NCBI GenBank assembly: GCA_025094145.1
Contig: JALLLS010000176.1
Location: 1-15,689 of the forward strand
Length of the DNA: 15,689 bases
Direction of reading: 5' to 3'
Origin: Spinellus fusiger
Lineage: Eukaryota; Mucoromycota; Mucoromycetes; Mucorales; Phycomycetaceae
A program made the translations under genes and the position numbers. The notes under the pieces are model-generated. The model was not told the DNA's origin. It worked only from the letters and a program-made list of their open reading frames with translations, and did no database searches. This document shows positions 8,346 to 15,689 of the stretch, piece after piece; position 1 is the stretch's first letter; each line of letters starts with the position of its first letter.

Positions 8346-9571
8346 CTATAAGGATCAAAGCTATACGATAATAACATCTCAGTAAATTCAGAGATGAATT
8401 CCCTCCTCTTGTCCTATGTATGTTTCAAGGGAAGAGAGAAACCTTATTTACAATAAAATCACTTTGTGGAATTCTATGGCCTTAAAATACAAAACTAAAA
8501 TTATACACACTGTAGGATAGGACAATTACCCTTCCCAGTCTGCTTGGATGTTCTATGAAAGCCATAGCTATTAATTGAGAATAGCAAAATATTCAAATTC
8601 ATAGTAAAAAAAAAAGAAATAGCAAATTATTATAAAAATTGGATAAAAGGAAGAAGTAAACCTGACATTGCAACTCAATCACTGCATTTAATGTTTAACA
8701 TGTGCTATCCATAAGCCCACAGTATTTGCAGTATGACACTGCTTGAGAAAGATTTATTATAGGACCAACATTGAATTAACTTTAGTAATGATTGTCCATA
8801 AGATAGAACCAAGCCTACTTGTATTAAGAATGGTGTGTCTATTTATTGACTTAATATTCATAATCACTTTAACAACTACCTCATTTTAACTGGTATTAAA
8901 AGTGATGCTCAATGATAACAAAGCATTGTTTCTAATACTGAACTTTAGACTCAAGGCAAATAGAGTGTGAGTTGTTTGACTTATAGATTTGACGTGAATT
9001 TGACTTGTGAATTTTATGAGTGAAGACTAGAATGTATACATTACCAGAATAGAGAAAGAAAGATTATTATTTGTTTTGATATCCCCCTCCTTTTATTATT
9101 TCACACACTGTTTATGCAACTTAACGCCTAAATACTTGTCAATATGAGCATAACTGAGCAAGGTAATGTACTATTATTAACAAAGAAAAACAACAGATGG
9201 AAGTTATAGACACTACCAAGAACTATTATAGTGATAAAAGTTAATCAGTGTCTTCCTCTGGGCTATGGCTTATTCTAATGTACAAGACACTTAATGTATT
9301 GTTATTAGGCAGTAGCTATAGTCATAATATAGTATTAGCTATACTATTACAATAAACAATTTTATTCATAAACAATATATTCTATTGATAATACAATTTG
9401 ATATTGATGTATACTACAAAAGGAAACAATTATTTAGACATCCGCAAACCTTTGATTTTAAACACAGATACATAAAAGGGAACTTTTTATTGTGACGTAA
9501 AAGAAAAGAGATATCACCGCTTAAAGGCCAGAAAAATCTTTGGGTGTGTACCCAACGCTCTCTGTATGACA
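8143..9571. other. AT-rich region, no gene seen
   Basis: About 1.4 kb without any frame longer than about 60 codons and without recognisable motifs on either strand. It contains a (TA)15 tract at 8314-8343 and many short A/T runs. It ends at the TA that flanks the mariner-like element. Heavily decayed transposon DNA is a possible origin but cannot be shown. Confidence 0.5.
8314..8343. repeat. (TA)15 dinucleotide repeat
   Basis: Thirty bases of uninterrupted TA. Such tracts are common insertion targets for TA-specific elements, but no element sits in this one. Confidence 0.95.
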
Positions 9572-9573
9572 TA

Positions 9574-9634
9574 CACTATTTTCACATTATTGTCACACTA
9601 ATCGAAAAAAACTTGTCGCATTAATAAATTAAAA
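9574..9634 (+). repeat. Left terminal inverted repeat of the mariner-like element
   Basis: Sixty-one bases matching the inverse of 11072-11134 at most positions. The two end blocks (CACTATTTTCAC and GTCGCATTAATAAATTAAAA) are exact, and differences are concentrated between them. This pattern suggests the blocks are transposase contact sites. Confidence 0.9.
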
Positions 9635-9682
9635 GATGGCGTATAAGTTGGATGCGACAAATGCGACATAAATGTTTTATTG

Positions 9683-10995
9683 TTAAAGAGGCTTCTCTTG
9701 TAAGCAATCCTCAAATCTATCGACAGAGTATTTGCAAAATCCTGAGATCACCGAGAACTTGATTAGATGCATCGGCGATTCTAGATGACAGTGTTTCTTC
9801 TTCCAAGAGTCTTTCTCTTTTCAACTTGCTTTTGCAAACAGACCAGAATTGCTCGATGGGATTCAACTCTGGTGAGTAAGGGGGAAGATAGACACACCTG
9901 TACCCACAGCCTTCAATGAAGCTTTTAATATCTTCATTCATGTGGATAGGAGCGTTGTCTATAATTAAGTCATTGTCCTTGAAAACATCTGAAAAATTGT
10001 CTGACATCCATTGTATTGCTCAAGAAATTAATATAATGGCCAGTAGTAATGCCTTTGCTTTATTTCTGGGAAGGGCCACCAGATCCAGTAGTTTTTTTCT
10101 TCTTTGAAGCAGGCAAAAATCGAGGCCGTCTTACTTTTATATTGACAATGCTCTGAGCAGATGTTGCTCCAATGATGGTTGTTGTTTTAGCCCTCGTTCT
10201 TGGTACCTTTACTACTGCACGAGCACCTACTTTTGACCAAGCAAAAGTACGCTTCATGTTGATGTGGAATGCCGTCTCATCTATGAAGACACAGTTGCTC
10301 ATGTAGTCCATATCTGTCTCCATCTATCTTTGTACCCACTCTTTTCGATCCTTGATCTATTCAGGACTATTGCGGTCAACTGAATGAAAATGAGCTCTTT
10401 TCAGACTGATCTTACAATTTTTGGTGACAAAATCGTAGAGAGCTGTTTTCGATATCTCTAAATCATTAAAAGACGTTCTCAAACTCTCCATCATTTGATC
10501 CAAGACTAAAGAGGGCTGATCATCCAATAAATCGACTAAGAATCTTTTGTGGCTTTCGTCCAGTAGTGCTGGTCTACCAACTGGCCTTCCACTACCTTCT
10601 TTTCTGGCAATGAATGTCTGAGGGTTCTGCTGATCGTTTGAGTGCCATCGCTGAGCAGTGCGTGGGTTGATTTAAAGTTTCAGTGCAGCAGCTCTGACGC
10701 TCATACCCCTTTCATAAACCAATACAAATAACTGCTCTTTCTTATAATCTTTGTAATTCCTGTGGATACCAGGAGTTCTGTTGTCCTCTTCCGTATTGAC
10801 ATCTCTGTCTACGGATTGTTGTACAGTTCTTCTTTCTGGCTTCTCGGGTGGTTTGAGGTCAAGGTACATCCCGAATTTTTTAACCGTCTCAATGGGGTAC
10901 GTATCCTCGTCTACCTCCATCTTCACTACTGTAACGGCTATGCCTTCATCATTATAGATATTTCCTTGGCCATCTTTGTGCACAATGTTATTCAT
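9683..10995 (-). pseudogene. Broken DD34E transposase of the mariner-like element
   Basis: This was a cut-and-paste transposase. It starts at ATG 10995 with an acidic leader. A helix-turn-helix follows (about 10770-10640; 'YERGMSVRAAALKL', then 'INPRTAQRW'), then the DDE_3 catalytic domain. All three catalytic acids are present: Asp in 'VFIDETAFH' (10281-10279), Asp in 'IIDNAPIH' (9959-9957) and Glu in 'LNPIEQFW' (9854-9852). There are 34 residues between the last two. The frame is broken by stops at 10674-10672, 10359-10357 and 10326-10324, by frame changes near 10090-10010 and by another near 9745. The family C-terminus ('FCKYSVDRFEDCLQEKPL') is recovered in another frame and stops at 9685-9683. 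At least three nonsense changes and three frame breaks mean no active protein. Confidence 0.92.
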
Positions 10996-11071
10996 TTCTT
11001 AAGAAAAGTAAAATGCAAGAAAACCTCAAGTACTTAGAATACACCAGTTTTAAATCTTTTACTATGCCTAG

Positions 11072-11134
11072 TTTTAATTTATTAATGCGACATATTTTTC
11101 TCTAAAAGTGCGACAATAATAAGTGAAAATAGTG
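11072..11134 (-). repeat. Right terminal inverted repeat of the mariner-like element
   Basis: Sixty-three bases forming the partner of 9574-9634. It lies immediately upstream of the transposase start region and next to the right TA. Confidence 0.9.
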
Positions 11135-11136
11135 TA

Positions 11137-11324
11137 TAGCTTACCCTGTTTGGCTCTTGGTGCTACTTCTTATTGGTAGAAATCTTTCCCAACTTTATTC
11201 ATTCACTTGTCTTATGTATTCTTTCCACCCATGCCCAATCGATTGACTTCACAGCCACTTCAAACCATAGACACTGTGCCTTATACGCGTTAAAAATAAA
11301 TCTCGGTGTCAACTACGGCATTAT
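11137..11324. other. Short spacer between two transposons
   Basis: This is 188 bases of less AT-rich sequence between the mariner-like element and the Tc1 composite. With the mariner removed it joins directly to 9421-9571 through a single TA. An open frame runs through it into the composite, but no family was recognised. Confidence 0.4.
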
Positions 11325-11849
11325 ACAATCACGCTCAATTGAATTTAATACTTGCCTAAATTTTAATAAAAAACTTTTTTTTGCATAAAACTCTTCTTCT
11401 TTCTAAATAGTGTTAAACCAACACAACATGTCAGATAGATATTCAGAAACTCATGTTTGTGGAGAGTAGAGTAAGGCAGAAGATAGAAGATTATGGGGTA
11501 TTTATTACCTGTTGAAGGCTGGATTAAAAATGACTGCCATTGAAAGCATAATTAAGATGAAAAAGCCCACAGATCAAAATAGTTTCAGAAATATCAAAGA
11601 ACGTGGGTCACCATTAAGTTTAAAGAGTCATGAAAAACATATAAAAAAACCAGTGAGAGGGACCTCAGACACCTGGAAAAGGTCATTAGAAAGGGTCCAT
11701 TTGCCTTATACAATTAACTAAAATTGGGAATATTGAATATTCAAGTTGATTTGTGTAGAAACACTATTATCAGTTGCTGCAATCAGTTAGGGTTTGGATC
11801 TTTTTCTTTAAATCACACTCTGGCCTTGACTGCAAAAAACAAAGAGAAA
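11325..11849 (+). repeat. Left arm of a 525-bp near-perfect inverted repeat
   Basis: This arm pairs with 12764-13287. The two are identical by eye except for one extra T in the left arm in GATTATGG (about 11490-11494). The arms include the Tc1 5' terminal repeat and the first third of the transposase, with the same in-frame stops. Identity ends abruptly at 11849/12764. Confidence 0.95.
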
Positions 11850-12497
11850 CGGCTTCGTTGGGCTAAAGAACATGTCAATTGGACGAACGACCAGTGGAGA
11901 GGCGTCATCTGGTCTGATAAGTCCAGGTACACCGTGAAAGGAAACGATGGAGGTGCCCATGTCATCAGAAAGGTTGGAGAAATTTATGATCCTAATCCTA
12001 TTGTTTTAACAACGAAGTTTGGTGGCGGTGGGGTCATGCTTTGGAGCTGTTTTTGGGCGGTCGGATTTGGCCCATGAGTCTTTGTTGATAGCGCTGTAAA
12101 CTAAGACGAATACATCACTATTTAGTTGGTGAGTTCCATCCTTGATTCATGGAATTGTATCAGAAAGGAGGATAGTGAGTTTCTGTTACAATAAAATGAT
12201 GTTATCTATCATACTGAGGCCTATGCCAGATGGTGGAAAGAGACACATTAGATTCGAGGCTTTGATTACTGGCCCGCACAAAGTGCTGACTCAAACCCAA
12301 ATGAACACTTCTGGTGGGCCTTAGAAAGACAAATTTAGGAAAGAAGGATATCTATTACCAATGTTGAAATTTTGAAGGCTCTACTTGCAGAGGAGTGGGA
12401 GAGGGTTGGTGTTGAACTTGCACAACGATGAGTTCTGAGTATGACAGATGGATACTGTACAGTTATTGATGCCAAAGCAGGTCATACAAAATACTAA
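11428..12497 (+). pseudogene. Tc1-like transposase pseudogene, copy A
   Basis: A Tc1-type transposase that would excise and insert at TA sites. From ATG 11428 the N-terminal DNA-binding part runs in frame, with a stop at about 11467, to 'HLPYTIN' and a stop at 11719. The frame then changes, and from about 11750 to 12074 a clear catalytic segment follows. It has 'KEHVNWTNDQW' and 'IWSDKSRYTVKG' (first Asp 11916-11918), then 'GGGGVMLWSCF'. Further on come 'EAYARWWKETH', 'NEHFWWALER' (Glu 12303-12305) and the family tail 'KAGHTKY', with TAA at 12495-12497. The second catalytic Asp is Asn (12195-12197) beside a stop at 12192-12194. At least six stops and one frame change make it dead. Its 3' terminal repeat is missing. 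Confidence 0.9.
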
Positions 12498-13184
12498 CTG
12501 TATAGTATCTATCTGTTATCTTTTGAACTAATCATTATGTAAGCTCAACATCAATTTTCTCTTGCTTTTCAAACTTTGTATATTAGTAATATATGTATTT
12601 CTTTCCTTAATTCGTCTTTCCAAGGCCCACCAGATGTGTTCAACTGAGCTCAAGTCAGGGTTTTGTACAGATCAGTACTCAAAGCCTCGAATATGATGCG
12701 TCTCTTTCCACCATCCAGCATAGGCCCCAGTATGCCAGCTAGTACACTTTCCCAGTCGAGTCATTTCTCTTTGTTTTTTGCAGTCAAGGCCAGAGTGTGA
12801 TTTAAAGAAAAAGATCCAAACCCTAACTGATTGCAGCAACTGATAATAGTGTTTCTACACAAATCAACTTGAATATTCAATATTCCCAATTTTAGTTAAT
12901 TGTATAAGGCAAATGGACCCTTTCTAATGACCTTTTCCAGGTGTCTGAGGTCCCTCTCACTGGTTTTTTTATATGTTTTTCATGACTCTTTAAACTTAAT
13001 GGTGACCCACGTTCTTTGATATTTCTGAAACTATTTTGATCTGTGGGCTTTTTCATCTTAATTATGCTTTCAATGGCAGTCATTTTTAATCCAGCCTTCA
13101 ACAGGTAATAAATACCCCATATCTTCTATCTTCTGCCTTACTCTACTCTCCACAAACATGAGTTTCTGAATATCTATCTGACAT
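12498..13184 (-). pseudogene. Tc1-like transposase pseudogene, copy B, internally deleted
   Basis: A second copy of the same transposase on the opposite strand, starting at ATG 13184. Its first part is almost the same as copy A, including the stops. A one-base deletion relative to A breaks the frame near 13120. At about 12763 some 350 bp present in copy A are lost, removing the region of the first two catalytic Asp. Reading resumes with 'WHTGAYAGWWKETHHIRGF', then 'SVEHIWWALERRIKER' with the catalytic Glu. The tail then degenerates and is truncated at the join with copy A. This 3' part differs from copy A at many positions, unlike the 5' part. Confidence 0.88.
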
Positions 13185-13287
13185 GTTGTGTTGGTTTAAC
13201 ACTATTTAGAAAGAAGAAGAGTTTTATGCAAAAAAAAGTTTTTTATTAAAATTTAGGCAAGTATTAAATTCAATTGAGCGTGATTGT
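12764..13287 (-). repeat. Right arm of the 525-bp inverted repeat
   Basis: Partner of 11325-11849, one base shorter. A palindrome this long with a spacer of about 0.9 kb is expected to be unstable and subject to recombination between arms. Confidence 0.95.
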
Positions 13288-14978
13288 GAAACTTCAAAAT
13301 GAGGGAATTTCTTTACGTAAAGTTTAAAGTATTTTTTTATTTATTTTTTATTTTGGGTGTGAGGTGCTATTCGCGCATTGGCTATGTTAGCCACCCTTTG
13401 AGAGCTTTTGAACAATTAAGATATATCTATAAACATTTCAAATATAAAAGTGGAAAAAAAATGCAAAGAAAAAGAAAAAAAACAGAAAGATAAGAGATGA
13501 AAAAAAAATTCAGATATAGACATTAGTTTGGGCCTGATCCTACAAGCCCTCAATAGACCAGAGATTGGTCTACTCATAGGTTTTTGTTGGTTGTGTTGAT
13601 TGTCTCCCTCGACTCTTTCCATGGCTGAGTCAGACCCAAATGCCTGAAGGGCTTCTTTTTCAAGGGTGGCGGGATTTCTTTACGTACAATGAGTTCTAAA
13701 AACGCTTGAAAGCTTCATATTCTCCGACTATGTTTCTTGTATCATGTCATTCTACTTGTTTTTTTATATCTATAAAGATACATTAAACACACAGTAGAGA
13801 CTTCAAACTCATATAAAAATGAATATGATCAACATAGCCCTCAACGCCCAAGACTCTACTAGTGCTTTGTTGTGTTGTCTTTCTGAGGAATGAAATCCAT
13901 TTCTGTATTCATCTCAGAATGAGACAATAGAAAAGTTTATGTTAAAGCAATTAACAATCGATACTTGGCTGGTAATATTTACAGTTGCCTTGTGTACAAT
14001 GAAACAGCAATTAAAATCATAAATACTATTATTTCTGTAAGAAAGAGGCTTTTATGTTTACTTATTAATATTGGATAAGACATACACAGTGTGGAAAAAA
14101 AAGAATAGAATAAGATAAATTTTGAGGCAATTCTCTTTTAGTTGGGAAATCTAAAACTTTCAAGCATATTTTTTTTTACTATAAATCAAAATTTCATGTT
14201 ATAAATAACCTCATAACTAATTCAACAAATCCCAGTGTTAAGTTATACAATCTATTCTGGTGTGATATTTGATTCAAGGCTAAAGGCAACAAGTTCAAGA
14301 AAGTATAACCATTTTTTAATAGTTTTATTTTCTCTTGAAAGAAAATGACTAATGGGAAAAGAGTTTGAGTTGCCATTAAAGGGCACAGAAGTCTTAAGGA
14401 AGGAGAAGAGTATATAATGTTTAAATATAGCTATATTCACAAATATCAATATCTTATTAAACCACTTTTAATACTAACCATGGTCTGATGTTTCTGCTAC
14501 ATTATGTCGCCAATGTAATTTTTAATTTCTTTTGGTGCAAAAAAAACGCGATTATATTTAGCTTTCCTAAATTTAGTGAATAAAAATGGTAAACCTGAAG
14601 ATAATTATTCCCTTTCAAAACATTAACTCTATTCCTGGAGTATATTTTGACATCAATTTCACACAAACACTCAAAACTTTTCTCATTACTCATGGGCCCA
14701 TAAACATCCAATTTTTCTTTTGGAGAAACATATTATCTAAAAATTGAAATGCTGTACAGATGTTCAATTTTATTGTTAAAGACATAACCTAAAATTTAAC
14801 TTAATAGAGCAAGAGAGTGATTCATAATGCTGATATTATTAATCAAACTTTATATGCACGTTAAAATATTATGATAACAATAGTAGGGATGAATTTTTTT
14901 TAAAACAAATATAGTATCTATATCTCTTATCTGCCCCGTTCAATTAAGCTGAAAACACTAAGGTCTTAGAATGTAGTA
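13288..14978. other. AT-rich region with transposon-end debris
   Basis: No intact gene was found. At 13307-13319 and 13674-13686 the 13-mer ATTTCTTTACGTA occurs as a direct repeat; the first copy is part of the palindrome CTTTACGTAAAG (13311-13322). Bases about 13319-13400 resemble 14980-15045 (AAAGTTYAAAGTATTTT, then ATTCRCGYATTG, then AGCYACCCT) and may be a stray terminal repeat of the Tc1 family at the right edge. On the minus strand 13679-13416 is open for 87 codons. Its first half looks coding ('NPATLEKEALQAFGSDSAM') but its second half is low-complexity, and I do not recognise it. The rest (13690-14978) is AT-rich with no assignable frame. Confidence 0.5.
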
Positions 14979-15279
14979 TAAAGTTCAAAGTATTTTATTT
15001 TTCAAAAACCCTTTGTCATTCACGTATTGAACAAGCCAGCTACCCTATAAGAACATAAAGTGATAAATCCTCTTCTTATATAGAAGCGCATTCAGGTAAA
15101 ACTTCAGTAGGCCTATGAGCATATAGACTGAGCCCACGAACAATGGCAGGGTATATTATAGTAGGATGAGTCCAGGGTAGAGCTGATGAACTTTAACAAG
15201 GGCGTCAAATCTCATCAGACAACATGAAACATCCTTCAATACTGATATTTTCCTTAATATGAATAGATCTTTAGGTAGA

Positions 15280-15689
15280 AGAGCAATAGTATGGGATTGC
15301 TTTAGTAGGGAGTGAGTTGGGATATGGATCGTAATGAAGGGTAAGGTAAACTCCGACAGGTACATGGGTGTCTTAAGAAAAGCCTACTGCCATATACTCA
15401 AGCATTTATCTAACCTAAACCCTGCAGTAAGTTACAGCCTACAGGATAAAAATGCTAGATTTTATACGAGTAAAGAAGATCGAGGATGGGAGGGGGTTGA
15501 AAATGGTAGTGATGACTCTCTACTGACCCTCACAAAGCTCCGATTTCAGTCCAACGGAGCATCTGTGAGCCCATCTCAAGAAGATCATTAGGAAGTACAG
15601 GGAAACTTGTTTTACTAAAGGTTTGTTGAAGGCTGGCCTGATGCTTGAATGGAATAAAATATCAAAAGAGGTAAAAGACAGCCTCATTT
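15280..15689 (+). pseudogene. Third Tc1-like transposase fragment, truncated by window edge
   Basis: Catalytic-domain remains of a Tc1-type transposase from a different family than the composite. It reads 'RAIVWDCFSRE', a stop at 15313-15315, then 'MKGKVNSDRYMGVLRK' and 'YSLQDKNARFYTSK', where the family has Gln-Asp-Asn-Ala. After a frame change between about 15450 and 15520 comes 'PSQSSDFSPTEHL' (catalytic Glu kept), then 'AHLKKIIRKYRET'. Two codons that are Trp in the family are TGA (15524-15526 and the one after 'TEHL'). It runs to the window end. The 5' end of the element may be the repeat-like sequence near 14980. Several stops and one frame break make it a pseudogene. Confidence 0.8.

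Larger units (their letters stand above)
9574..11134 (-). mobile_element. Complete but inactive mariner-like (IS630/Tc1) element
   Basis: The element is 1,561 bp, bounded by CACTATTTTCAC at the left end and its exact inverse GTGAAAATAGTG at the right. TA lies on both sides (9572-9573 and 11135-11136), the signature target duplication of Tc1/mariner transposition. The terminal inverted repeats extend about 62 bp (9574-9634 and 11072-11134) and end in the shared TCGCATTAATAAATTAAAA. One DDE transposase pseudogene fills it on the minus strand. Structure is complete and ends are well conserved, so ends may still be usable by a transposase supplied from elsewhere; that is inference. Confidence 0.93.
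11325..13287. mobile_element. Palindromic composite of two Tc1-like copies, tail to tail
   Basis: Two copies of one Tc1-like element face outward. Copy A is on the plus strand (11325 to about 12497) and copy B on the minus strand (13287 to about 12498). Both outer ends are the same 5' end, ACAATCACGCTCAATTGAAT and its inverse. Neither copy has its own 3' terminal repeat. The copies abut with no spacer near 12497/12498. A precedes the join with its transposase stop, and B is cut about 13 codons before its own. TA flanks the left end and TG the right, which could be a one-base-mutated TA duplication. Because the outer ends form matching inverted repeats, the composite could have moved as one foldback-like unit. 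That mobility is inference. Confidence 0.85.

Noticed and set aside
10762..11037. Plus-strand 91-codon frame
   Set aside because: It is antisense to the N-terminal part of the mariner transposase, which is the real coding strand.
14502..14711. Minus-strand 69-codon frame starting MDVYGPMSNEKSF
   Set aside because: The first 30 residues look somewhat coding-like, but there is no recognisable domain or neighbouring exon.

Overview
The window looks like nuclear DNA of an early-diverging fungus, most likely Mucoromycota (Mucorales-like). The genes are cut by many short GT-AG introns, mostly about 40-60 bases. Intergenic DNA is very AT-rich and full of simple repeats. A fungal-style HIS3 gene sits beside decayed Tc1/mariner elements and a TnpB/Fanzor-like remnant. 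The taxonomic call is inference; nothing here fixes the species.

Layout: 1-1892 is non-coding DNA with a long 9-bp minisatellite (about 1000-1406). At 1893-3912 (+) is a 13-exon gene for a coiled-coil protein of the SSX2IP/ADIP/Msd1 family, which anchors microtubules at the centrosome or spindle pole body. One of its splice junctions cannot be settled. It converges on RPS28 (4560-4078, -), whose first coding exon is just the ATG. After a 1.37-kb divergent spacer comes HIS3 (5929-6674, +; imidazoleglycerol-phosphate dehydratase), complete in four exons with a textbook Gcn4/bZIP site 66 bases upstream of its start. These three genes are the conserved backbone. They share no pathway and probably sit together by chance.

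From about 7356 onward the window is a graveyard of mobile DNA. First is the C-terminal part of a TnpB/Fanzor-like protein (7855-7356, -), with the RuvC-III aspartate and most of a zinc ribbon. Next is a structurally complete but dead mariner-like element (9574-11134, about 62-bp terminal inverted repeats, TA flanks). Then comes an unusual palindromic composite of two Tc1-like copies joined tail to tail (11325-13287). At the right edge a third Tc1-like transposase (15280-15689, +) runs off the window.

The most notable structure is the palindromic composite. Its outer 525-bp arms are almost identical, even in their inactivating mutations, while the inner tails of the same two copies differ substantially. 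This points to arm homogenisation, or a late rebuilding of the palindrome. The second point of interest is the TnpB/Fanzor-like remnant, a fossil of the RNA-guided nuclease lineage in a fungal genome. I saw no CRISPR array and no tRNA or rRNA gene.
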